DNA of 22,573 nt, from NCBI GenBank assembly GCA_016202915.1, contig JACQNT010000229.1, forward strand, positions 1-22,573, written 5' to 3'. The DNA comes from Acidobacteriota bacterium (GTDB taxonomy: Bacteria; Acidobacteriota; Polarisedimenticolia; Gp22-AA2). This document shows positions 6,451-14,253 of this stretch, piece by piece; positions within the stretch are counted from its first letter, which is position 1, and each line of letters starts with the position of its first letter. Made by a program: the position numbers and the translations under genes. The notes below the pieces were generated by a model. The model was not told where the DNA came from, did not search any database, and saw nothing but the letters and a program-made list of their open reading frames with translations.

Positions 6451-7557
6451 GTGGTGCGCCGTCTGGTGAAGTCCGGGCTCGCCCACGGGATGTGCTGGAG
6501 CGGGGCGAGCCTCCTGAAGCGGACCCTGACCGGCTGGTCGGGGCTCCCCTGGATTGTGGCCTACCACCGGGTCGTCGAGGACTTCGCGCAGGCCGGGGAG
6601 GACTCGATCCCCGCGACCCTGATCAGCCGCGCCATGCTGGAGCGGCAGATCGACTGGATCGGACGCCGCTTCGACTTCGTCTCCCTGGACGAGATCGAGT
6701 CGAGGCTCGATCGGCGCGCGCTGGGGAGTCGCCCGGCGGCGGCCGTCACCTTCGACGACGGTTACGCCGATGTGTACGAGCAGGCCTTTCCTCTCCTCAA
6801 GGCTCGGGGAATCCCGGCGGCCGTCTTCGTCGTGTCAGACCTGATCGGCACCACGACCCCGCCGCTCTTCGATCGGGTCCACCTCCTTCTGGGCCGGGCC
6901 TGGAAAATGTGGCGGTCCCCGATCCGGGACCTGGCGCGCCTCGCCGCGGACCTGGGGTTGGGAGCCTGTCCGAGTATGGGGCCGGCTCGCGTTCCGGACG
7001 GCGAGGACGGGGCGCCGCCGGGACCCTTGCGGGCGATGCGCATCCTTCTCGAGACCCTGCCGCAGTCCGCGCTCGAACGCCTGGCCTCCGCCCTCCGGGC
7101 GGAGGTGGGATGGGACGAGAGCGTCGTGGCCCGGCACCGTCCTCTGACCTGGGAGATGCTCCGGGAGATGCGCTCCGCCGGGATCACCATCGGCTCGCAC
7201 AGCAGGACGCATCCGCTCCTGACCCTGGAGGACCTCGAGAAGGTCCGGGAGGAGACGACCGGCTCGCGCCGCGACCTGGAGGCGCGGCTGGGCGGCTCCG
7301 TCCGCCACTTCGCATACCCCAACGGCTGGTTCGACGGGTGGACGCTTCAGGCCGTGGAGGCGGCCGGATATCGCTGCGGCTACACGTCGTGCCATCACCG
7401 CGATCCCGGCCGACCTCTCCTGACCCTGTCGCGCACCCTTCTGTGGGAGAACGCCGGCCTGGGAGTCAGCGGGCGGTTCTCGCCTGCCGTGATGGGCTGC
7501 CAGGCCGACGGCACCCTCCCACGGATGGCCGGCTGCCGGCTGATGCACCGGAACTGA
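6451..7557 (+). CDS. Polysaccharide deacetylase (NodB/CE4 family), long-insert type
   Basis: 368 residues from GTG 6451. The start is preceded by WIVAYHRV (34-41), the usual first strand of the family. Motif 1 is TFDDGY at 100-105, giving catalytic and metal aspartates D102 and D103. Motif 2 is HSRTH with metal ligands H250 and H254, followed by the third-motif region FAYPNG. The enzyme removes N- or O-acetyl groups from sugars in a metal-dependent reaction. The gap between motifs 1 and 2 is about 147 residues, roughly twice that of the second deacetylase in this window; the insert contains PPLFDRVHLLLGRAW and a Gly/Pro-rich stretch. No signal peptide or membrane segment is evident, so it may act on lipid-linked or nucleotide-linked intermediates. 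The gene starts 4 nt after the previous stop. Confidence 0.85.
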   Translation: MVRRLVKSGLAHGMCWSGASLLKRTLTGWSGLPWIVAYHRVVEDFAQAGEDSIPATLISRAMLERQIDWIGRRFDFVSLDEIESRLDRRALGSRPAAAVTFDDGYADVYEQAFPLLKARGIPAAVFVVSDLIGTTTPPLFDRVHLLLGRAWKMWRSPIRDLARLAADLGLGACPSMGPARVPDGEDGAPPGPLRAMRILLETLPQSALERLASALRAEVGWDESVVARHRPLTWEMLREMRSAGITIGSHSRTHPLLTLEDLEKVREETTGSRRDLEARLGGSVRHFAYPNGWFDGWTLQAVEAAGYRCGYTSCHHRDPGRPLLTLSRTLLWENAGLGVSGRFSPAVMGCQADGTLPRMAGCRLMHRN

Positions 7558-7563
7558 TCGCGC

Positions 7564-9015
7564 ATGGATTCGACGCTCAAACCCACCGCCATCCTGATGT
7601 CGGGCCGCCTGATCGGGATCGTGGTCGCATTCGCGATCCCGGTCGTGCTCGCCCGTCTGTTCGATCAGGCCACGTTCGGCACCTATAAGCAGCTGTTCCT
7701 GGTCTGCGCCACCCTTTACGGCATCGCCCAGTGCGGCATGGCGGAGAGCCTGTTCTACTTCCTGCCCTCGGAACCCCGGCGGGCGGGGAGCTATGCCATG
7801 AACGCGCTCGTGGCCCTCTCCGGCGCCGGGACGGTGTGTCTCGTCCTCCTGTGGGCCGGCCGGTTCCAGGTCGCCGCCTGGCTCGGGAACGACGCCCTGG
7901 CCCCGGGGCTCCCCTGGATCGGGGCGCACCTGGCGCTCATGCTGGCCTCCGCCGCGCTCGAGATCGTCCTCACGTCGCGCCAGCGCTTCCTCGGGGCGGC
8001 AGGGGCCTACGCGGGCTCGGACGTCGTCCGCACGGCGCTCTGCCTGGCGCCGGCCCTGCTGCTCGGCAGCCTCGAGGGACTTCTGATCGGGGCCGCGGTA
8101 TTCGCGGCGCTCCGGTTCGGCGCGGCGTTCCTTCTGCTCCGCCGCGAATTCGGCGGCGCCCTGCGCTTCGACGCGTCGCTGCTCAAGACGCAGCTCGCCT
8201 ACGCCCTGCCCTTCGAGCTGGCGGTACTGGTCGAGATCCTGCAGGGGAACCTGCACCAGTACGCCGTGTCCCTGCGGTTCGACGCCGCCGCTTTCGCCGT
8301 CTACTCCGTGGGATGCCTGCAAGTGCCCCTGGTGGACCTGGTCGCCGGATCCACCTGCAACGTCATGATGGTCAGGATGGCGGAGGACCTGCGGGACGGC
8401 CGGAGGGAGGCGGCGCTTCTCGCCTGGCACGGCGCGGTGCACAGGCTGGCCCTGGTCTTCCTTCCCCTGGTCGGCATGCTGCTCCTGAACGCGCGCGACC
8501 TGATCGTCCTCTTGTTCACCCGGAGCTACCTGGCGAGCGTGCCGATCTTCATGCTCTGGGCCGGGGCCTTCGTCCTGGCGGCCCTGCCCGTGGACGGCGT
8601 GCTGCGGGTTTACGCGGACACGCGCTTCCTCCTCTTCCTGGGCGCCCTGAAGCTGATCTTCATCGCGGCCACCGTCGGCTGGTTCCTCGGCCGCTTCCAT
8701 CTCGAGGGAGGGGTCCTGGTCACCCTGGCGGCGACGGCGGCCGGAAAGACGCTCGCGCTGGGGCGCATCGGCTCGCACCTGAAGGCGGGCGCCGCGGATC
8801 TTCTCCCCTGGCGCGGTCTCGCCGCGATCCTCGTCTCGACCCTGGCCGCGGGACTGCCGGCGTTCTACGTCAAGGACGCTCTCGGACTCGCGCCTTTGCC
8901 TTCGGTCCTGGCGAGCGGCCTGGTTTACGCGGCCGCCTACGCGGTGCTGGCCGGCGGATTCCACCTCTTCGGGGCGCGCCATCGGCTGGTGGCCATGCCG
9001 GAGGCGCCGAAGTAG
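7564..9015 (+). CDS. Wzx-like polysaccharide flippase (MOP superfamily membrane protein)
   Basis: 483 residues, mostly hydrophobic, with about 12 to 14 segments long enough to span the membrane. Examples are IGIVVAFAIPVVLARLF near the N-terminus, ALSGAGTVCLVLLWAG, ALVDLVAG-type helices mid-protein, and LVYAAAYAVLAGGFHLF near the end. The N-terminal lead ARLFDQATFGTYKQLFL is typical of the polysaccharide biosynthesis flippase family (R/K-x-L-x-x-x-x-F/Y-G-x-Y). Members move undecaprenyl-linked oligosaccharide units across the inner membrane. Its presence implies a Wzx/Wzy-type route, although no polymerase was recognised in the window. The ATG is 6 nt after the deacetylase stop, and the TAG stop abuts the ATG of the amidotransferase gene. 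Charge is low inside the helices, as expected. Confidence 0.85.
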   Translation: MDSTLKPTAILMSGRLIGIVVAFAIPVVLARLFDQATFGTYKQLFLVCATLYGIAQCGMAESLFYFLPSEPRRAGSYAMNALVALSGAGTVCLVLLWAGRFQVAAWLGNDALAPGLPWIGAHLALMLASAALEIVLTSRQRFLGAAGAYAGSDVVRTALCLAPALLLGSLEGLLIGAAVFAALRFGAAFLLLRREFGGALRFDASLLKTQLAYALPFELAVLVEILQGNLHQYAVSLRFDAAAFAVYSVGCLQVPLVDLVAGSTCNVMMVRMAEDLRDGRREAALLAWHGAVHRLALVFLPLVGMLLLNARDLIVLLFTRSYLASVPIFMLWAGAFVLAALPVDGVLRVYADTRFLLFLGALKLIFIAATVGWFLGRFHLEGGVLVTLAATAAGKTLALGRIGSHLKAGAADLLPWRGLAAILVSTLAAGLPAFYVKDALGLAPLPSVLASGLVYAAAYAVLAGGFHLFGARHRLVAMPEAPK

Positions 9016-10944
9016 ATGTGCGGCATCGCCGGGATCGTGAGCCTGGACGGCCGGCCCGTGGATCCGCAGGAAGTCCGGCTGATGTGCAGGGTGATGGTGC
9101 ACCGGGGCCCGGACGACGAGGGGCTCTACGCCGGGCAGGGCGCGGCGCTCGGCATGCGCCGCCTCAGCATCATCGACGTCGAGACCGGGCATCAGCCCCT
9201 GGGCGGGGAGGACGAGACGGTGTGGGCCGTGTGCAACGGCGAGATCTACACCTTCCGGGAGCTGCGCGGCGACCTGGCGCGCCGCGGCCACTCGTTCCTG
9301 ACGGGGTCGGACTCGGAGGTCATCGTGCACCTCTACGAGGAGCTCGGCCGGCGGTGCGTCGAGAAGTTGCGCGGCATGTTCGCCCTGGCCGTGTGGGACG
9401 AGCGCCGCGGGGAACTCCTGGTCGCCCGCGATCGCCTGGGCATCAAGCCCCTCTACTACGCCGTGGCCGGAGGCAGGCTCGCATTCGCCTCCGAGCTCAA
9501 GGGGATCCTGCAGCTTGCCGGCGTGGTTCGCCGCCTGAGCTGGGGCGCGGTCAACCATCTGTTCACCTCCCTCAGCACGCCCGCCGCGCAGAGCATCGTG
9601 GAGGGCGTGCGCAAGCTCGAGCCGGGCCATCTGCTGATCGCCTCCGCCGTGCGGGGGATCCGGATCGAGCGTTACTGGGACGTCTCCTTCGAGGTCGGCG
9701 CCGGCCGGGACGAGGACGTTCTCGTGGAGCGGCTGCGGGGGATGCTCGACGAGTCGGTCCGGCTCCACCTGGTCAGCGACGTCCCCGTCGGCGCCTTCCT
9801 GAGCGGCGGCATCGATTCGAGCTCCGTGGTCGCGATCATGGCGCGCCAGGCGGTCACTCCGGTGAAGACGTTTTCGATCGGTTTCGACGAGAAGGACTAC
9901 GACGAGCTGCGGTACGCGCGGCTGGTGGCGGAGCGGTACGGCACGGAGCATTACGAGCTGGTCGTCACCCCGGACGCCGTGGACCTGGTGGACGACCTGG
10001 CGTGGTTCCTGGACGAGCCGTTCGGCGACTCGTCCGCCCTCCCCACCTTCATGCTTTCGCGCCTCGCGTCGCAGTTCGTGAAAGTCGCCCTGTCGGGTGA
10101 CGGCGGCGATGAGCTGTTCGCGGGGTACGACAGGTATCTGGTCGAGGGGCGCGAGAGACGGTACGAGATCCTGCCGCGGGCGCTGCGAGGGGCGCTCGGC
10201 GCCCTGGCCGGCCGGTTGCCCGACACGGTTCGGGGCCGCAATCTCCTGCGCCATCTGTCGCTGCACGGCCCGGAGCGCTACCTGGACGCCGTCACCCTGT
10301 TCCGCCCGGAGGAGAAGAGGCGGCTGTTCAGGCCCGCGGCCTTCGAGATGCTCCGCCGCGATGATCCGTGGCGGATGGAGGCGGAGTGCCTGGCACGCTC
10401 GGACGGCCACTGGCTGTCGGCGCTGCAGTACCTGGACATCAAGTCCTACCTGCCTCTCGACATCCTGACTAAGGTCGACAGAATGAGCATGGCCCACGGG
10501 CTCGAGACGCGGGTGCCGCTTCTCGACCACAGGCTCGTGGAGTTCGCGGCGACCATTCCGGCCGCCCTGCGGTTGCGCGGCGGCGTCACCAAGCACATCC
10601 TCAAGCGGGCCATGAGGGGTCTCCTTCCCGACTCGATCATCGACAGGCGAAAACAGGGGTTTGCCGTCCCGCTCGGGAGATGGTTCAGGGGCCGGCTCGA
10701 CGGGTTCGTCCGCGACCTGTTGCTCTCGACGACCAGCCGCAGCCGCGGGATCTTCGACGAGCCTTACGTCGAGCGGCTCATCGAGCGGCACCAGGCGGGG
10801 CGGCCCCTCGATCTGCAGTTGTGGACCCTGATCTCGTTCGAGCTCTGGTGCCGGACCTTCCTCGACAGCAGGACCCCGAGGTTCGAGTCGAGGTCCGTCC
10901 GCCGGCCCGAGGTGCTCCGCCCGGGGGCAAGGGTCCCGGCCTGA
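9016..10944 (+). CDS. Asparagine synthase-like amidotransferase (glutamine-hydrolysing), XrtA-locus type
   Basis: 642 residues. The N-terminal class II glutaminase domain begins MCGIAGIVS, with the nucleophile C2 exposed after Met removal; it then shows HRGPDDEG, RRLSIID, VCNGEIYTF and DRLGIKPLYY. The C-terminal ATP-pyrophosphatase domain has the PP-loop SGGIDSS at 263-269 and SGDGGDELFAGY from residue 360. All key residues seem intact. Overall pattern is close to the amidotransferase 1 group of exosortase A systems. Family members make asparagine, but homologues in surface-polysaccharide loci are linked to amidation of uronic acids, which would fit the uronate donor gene downstream. That substrate is inference. 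The start directly follows the flippase stop, with GGAGG 11 nt upstream. The C-terminus has a basic tail after the last conserved helix. Confidence 0.85.
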   Translation: MCGIAGIVSLDGRPVDPQEVRLMCRVMVHRGPDDEGLYAGQGAALGMRRLSIIDVETGHQPLGGEDETVWAVCNGEIYTFRELRGDLARRGHSFLTGSDSEVIVHLYEELGRRCVEKLRGMFALAVWDERRGELLVARDRLGIKPLYYAVAGGRLAFASELKGILQLAGVVRRLSWGAVNHLFTSLSTPAAQSIVEGVRKLEPGHLLIASAVRGIRIERYWDVSFEVGAGRDEDVLVERLRGMLDESVRLHLVSDVPVGAFLSGGIDSSSVVAIMARQAVTPVKTFSIGFDEKDYDELRYARLVAERYGTEHYELVVTPDAVDLVDDLAWFLDEPFGDSSALPTFMLSRLASQFVKVALSGDGGDELFAGYDRYLVEGRERRYEILPRALRGALGALAGRLPDTVRGRNLLRHLSLHGPERYLDAVTLFRPEEKRRLFRPAAFEMLRRDDPWRMEAECLARSDGHWLSALQYLDIKSYLPLDILTKVDRMSMAHGLETRVPLLDHRLVEFAATIPAALRLRGGVTKHILKRAMRGLLPDSIIDRRKQGFAVPLGRWFRGRLDGFVRDLLLSTTSRSRGIFDEPYVERLIERHQAGRPLDLQLWTLISFELWCRTFLDSRTPRFESRSVRRPEVLRPGARVPA

Positions 10945-10948
10945 CGCC

Positions 10949-12046
10949 ATGCGCGACCTGGCGGCGTCCGGGCCCCGTCCGCGCCTTCCCAGGATCGCGG
11001 TCGTGGCCGCGAGCCTCGACATCCTGGGCGGGCAGGGCGTCCAGGCGGCCGCCCTGGAGCGGGCCCTGCGGGCGGAAGGCGCCGAGGTGCATTTCATCCC
11101 GATCAACCCGCGGTTCCCTTACGGACTCGGCTGGCTGCGCCGCTGGCCCTGCCTCAGGACGTTCCTGAACCAGGCGCTCTATCTCGAGCGCCTCGGCGGC
11201 CTGCGTCGCGCGGATGTGGCGCACGTGTTCTCGGCCTCCTACTGGTCGTTCCTCCTGGCCCCTGCTCCCGCGATGCTTCTGGCGCGGGCGCTCGGCAAGC
11301 GTGTGGTGCTCCACTATCACAGCGGGGAAGCCGAGGATCACCTGGACCGCTGGGGAGGGCTGGTCCACCCCTGGCTGCGCCTGGCGGACGAGATCGTCGT
11401 CCCGTCCGAATACCTGCGCGCGGTGTTCCAGCGTCACGGCTACCGCCCGCGCGTCATCCGGAACGTGGTGGAGTTGTCGCAGTTTCGCTACCGGGAGCGC
11501 CGGCCGCTGCGCCCGCGGCTGCTGTCCGCCCGGAACCTCGAGCCCCACTACCGGGTGGACAACACCCTCCGGGCGTTCGCCTTGATCCGGGCCCGGCACC
11601 CGGAGGCGACCCTGACGGTCGCGGGCTACGGCAGCCGGGAAGGGAAGTTGCGGCGGCTGGCCGCCCGCCTGGGCGCGACGGGCATCCGATTCGCCGGCCG
11701 GGTGGAGCCCGAAGCGATGACCCTCCTGCACGAGGAGTCCGACATCTTCATGAACTCCTCCGTCGTCGACAACCAGCCGGTCTGCATCCTGGAGGCGTTC
11801 GCCTCCGGGCTTCCGGTCGTGTCCACGCCGACGGGCGACATCGGGGCGATGGTGCGCCAGGACGAGACCGGCCTTCTGGTGCCTCCGCAGGATCCCGCCG
11901 CCATGGCGGCGGCCGTCTTCCGTCTTCTCGGAGATCCCGACCTGGCGCTACGCCTGGTCCGGCGCGCCCGCCGCGAGGCCGCGGAATACGCCTGGCAGCG
12001 GGTGCGAGAGGCCTGGCAGTCGGTTTACACGGGAAGGGCGGCATGA
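10949..12046 (+). CDS. Glycosyltransferase family 4 (GT-B fold)
   Basis: 365 residues. The N-terminal donor-side opening is IAVVAASLDILGGQGVQAAAL, with the GGQGVQ glycine loop typical of GT4. VVLHYHSGEAEDHL (about 112-125) lies mid-domain. The C-terminal Rossmann domain has RLLSARNLEPHYRVDNTLRAF, LTVAGYGS, and the motif DNQPVCILEAFASGLPVVSTPTGDIG at about 274-299. In this motif D274 replaces the first Glu of E-x7-E and E282 is kept, a form seen in other GT4 proteins. The enzyme is expected to add a sugar from a nucleotide donor to a lipid-linked acceptor in the cytoplasm. The gene begins 4 nt after the amidotransferase gene and shares an ATGA overlap (12043-12046) with the heparinase gene. 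Donor and linkage cannot be read from the sequence. Confidence 0.85.
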   Translation: MRDLAASGPRPRLPRIAVVAASLDILGGQGVQAAALERALRAEGAEVHFIPINPRFPYGLGWLRRWPCLRTFLNQALYLERLGGLRRADVAHVFSASYWSFLLAPAPAMLLARALGKRVVLHYHSGEAEDHLDRWGGLVHPWLRLADEIVVPSEYLRAVFQRHGYRPRVIRNVVELSQFRYRERRPLRPRLLSARNLEPHYRVDNTLRAFALIRARHPEATLTVAGYGSREGKLRRLAARLGATGIRFAGRVEPEAMTLLHEESDIFMNSSVVDNQPVCILEAFASGLPVVSTPTGDIGAMVRQDETGLLVPPQDPAAMAAAVFRLLGDPDLALRLVRRARREAAEYAWQRVREAWQSVYTGRAA

Positions 12047-14253
12047 GGCTGGAGCGGATCCTGCGCATGGGGGCGCCGGAGCTGGCGGAGCGCGGCCGGC
12101 AGCAGACCCGGAAATGGCTGGATCGATTCCGGGCCTCCGGCCGGCGTGCCGGCCGGGGCGAGGTCAGGGACGTGTCGCGGATCCTGGCGAGGCTGCCGTC
12201 TTCGAGGAACGGCTCGATGGAGGCCGCCCGCCGCTCGGCCGCGGCCGGCCTCCTGGAGCGCTTCCGGGAGGATGGAGCCGCCCGCTTCTTCGCGGGCGCC
12301 ACGGACGCCGCCACGCCCGCGCTCGTGGAAGAGCGGATGCCCGGAGAACGCCGGCGGACCCTTGCCGATGCCGGGAGAATCTGGGGGAGGCGCTTCGATC
12401 TCCTCGGCTACCGCGGGCTGTCGTTCGGCGACCCGATCGACTGGCGACTCGATCCCGTGTCCGGCCGCCGGTCCCCGCTCGTCCACTGGAGCCGGCTCGA
12501 TCCGCTCGATCCCGAAATGGCGGGCGACTGCAAGATCGTCTGGGAGCTCAACCGCCACCAGTGGCTGGTCCGTCTCGGCCAGGCGTTTCGCCTCACGGGA
12601 GACGAGCGCCTCGCCGCCCTGTCCGCCCGGCATTTGCGCGACTGGATGAAGGCGAATCCGGCCGGCCTCGGGATCAACTGGGCCAGCAGCCTGGAGGTCG
12701 CCCTGCGCCTGATCTCCTGGACCTGGGCGCTCCACCTCGTCCGCGACTCGAGGGCCCTCACGCCGGACCTGTTCCTGGAGATGCTCGAGGCGATCCACGA
12801 CCACGCCGCGCACGTCGAGAAGTACCTGTCGCGCTACTTCTCGCCCAACACCCACCTGACGGGCGAAGCGCTCGGGCTGTTCTACGCCGGCGCGATCTTT
12901 CCCGAGTTGCGCGCTGCCGCGCGCTGGCGCGCGGCGGGATCGAGCATCCTCGTGGAGGAGAGCGGTCGGCAGGTGCTGCCGGACGGGGTGCATTTCGAGC
13001 AGTCCGCCTGCTACCACATGTACACGATCGAAATGCTGCTCCACTTCCTCATCCTCGGCCGGCGCATATGTCTGGACGTCCCCGCGGCCGTCGCCAGGAC
13101 GGTGCAGCGCATGCTCGATTTCCTCCTGGCCGTGAGGCGCCCGGACGGATCAATCCCGCAGATCGGCGACGGGGACGGTGGCGCGCTCCTGCCGCTCGCG
13201 CGGCGGCACCCGGAGGATGCGCGCGGCCTGTTCTCGACCGCGGCGGCCCTGTTCCGCCGGCCCGATTACGCCTGGGCCGCGGGGGGGCCGTCACCGGAGA
13301 CGGCGTGGCTCCTGGGGCCGGACGGGATCGGCGCCTTCGAGGCGCTGGAGCCGGAGCCGCCGGAACCGCCCCGCTCGCGGCTGTTCGCAAGCGGCGGGTA
13401 CGCGGTGATGAGCGACGGCTGGGGCCCCGGCGCCCACCACCTGATCTTCGACGTGGGGCCTCTCGGCTGCCCCGTGAGCGGAGGACACGGCCACGCCGAT
13501 CTTCTGAGTCTCCAGTGCAGCGCGTTCGGCAAGGCCTTTCTCTCCGACCCGGGCACCTATTGCTATACGCCGGAGCCGCGCTGGCGGGACCACTTCCGCG
13601 CCACGGTGGCGCACAGCACCGTCGTGATCGACGGCCTGGGACAGGCCGACCCGGCCGGTCCTTTCTCCTGGCGCGCCCGGCCGCGGGCGCGCCTTCGCCT
13701 GTGGACCTCAGATGCGGAGTTCGACTTCGCGGACGCCGATCACGACGCCTACGGACGCCTTCCGGACCCGGTGATCCACCGCCGCCGCGTGCTGTTCGCC
13801 AAGCGGCGCTACTGGGTCGTCGTCGATGACCTCATGGGCGCAGGCGACCACGGCGTGGAGCTCCGCTTCCAGTTCGCGCCCATGGTGGTCACCGTGGGCC
13901 CGGATCTCCGGGCGCGGGCCTGCGGCCGCGGCGGCCACGACCTGCACATCCGGCCGTTCGCCTCCGTGCCGCTCCAGGCCGAGGTCCGCGAGATGGGGGA
14001 GTCGCCGATCGAGGGGTGGATCTCGCCCGACTACGGCTGTCGCCTCGGCGCCCCGGTCCTGATCTACCGTGCCCGGGCCCGCCTGCCCCTGCGGGTCGTG
14101 ACGCTCCTCCTCCCCACCCGGCACGCGCTCTCCGCCCCGCCGTTCGTGTCCCCCCTGTTCTCCGGCGGCAGCGGCCCGGTCGGGGTTCTTTTCAAGGAGC
14201 CGCGCGAGTCCGTGCGTTTCGACGAGGGAGGTTTCACGGTGGAGCGCTGCTGA
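12043..14253 (+). CDS. Heparinase II/III family polysaccharide lyase-like protein
   Basis: 736 residues. The N-terminal alpha/alpha-toroid part has DCKIVWELNRHQWLVRLGQA and, from about residue 212, NWASSLEVALRLISW, both characteristic of the heparinase II/III N-terminal domain. The C-terminal beta-sandwich part has FASGGYAVMSDGWG and SGGHGHADLLSL (from about 479), with H482 and H484 in the histidine-rich motif of the family. Members cleave acidic polysaccharides (heparin, alginate) by beta-elimination. In EPS loci such proteins are thought to trim or recycle the polymer. No signal peptide is evident at the N-terminus (MRLERILRMGAPEL), which is odd for an enzyme expected outside the cytoplasm. 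It shares ATGA with the upstream glycosyltransferase gene, and its TGA overlaps the next ATG by one base. Confidence 0.85.
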   Translation: MRLERILRMGAPELAERGRQQTRKWLDRFRASGRRAGRGEVRDVSRILARLPSSRNGSMEAARRSAAAGLLERFREDGAARFFAGATDAATPALVEERMPGERRRTLADAGRIWGRRFDLLGYRGLSFGDPIDWRLDPVSGRRSPLVHWSRLDPLDPEMAGDCKIVWELNRHQWLVRLGQAFRLTGDERLAALSARHLRDWMKANPAGLGINWASSLEVALRLISWTWALHLVRDSRALTPDLFLEMLEAIHDHAAHVEKYLSRYFSPNTHLTGEALGLFYAGAIFPELRAAARWRAAGSSILVEESGRQVLPDGVHFEQSACYHMYTIEMLLHFLILGRRICLDVPAAVARTVQRMLDFLLAVRRPDGSIPQIGDGDGGALLPLARRHPEDARGLFSTAAALFRRPDYAWAAGGPSPETAWLLGPDGIGAFEALEPEPPEPPRSRLFASGGYAVMSDGWGPGAHHLIFDVGPLGCPVSGGHGHADLLSLQCSAFGKAFLSDPGTYCYTPEPRWRDHFRATVAHSTVVIDGLGQADPAGPFSWRARPRARLRLWTSDAEFDFADADHDAYGRLPDPVIHRRRVLFAKRRYWVVVDDLMGAGDHGVELRFQFAPMVVTVGPDLRARACGRGGHDLHIRPFASVPLQAEVREMGESPIEGWISPDYGCRLGAPVLIYRARARLPLRVVTLLLPTRHALSAPPFVSPLFSGGSGPVGVLFKEPRESVRFDEGGFTVERC

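Noticed and set aside
6835..11106. A very long open frame of over 1400 codons on the - strand
   Set aside because: It lies opposite three well-supported + strand genes and part of a fourth. Its translation is low-complexity, rich in Arg, Gln, Glu, Gly and His, and lacks recognisable domains. It comes from strong GC bias at the third codon position.
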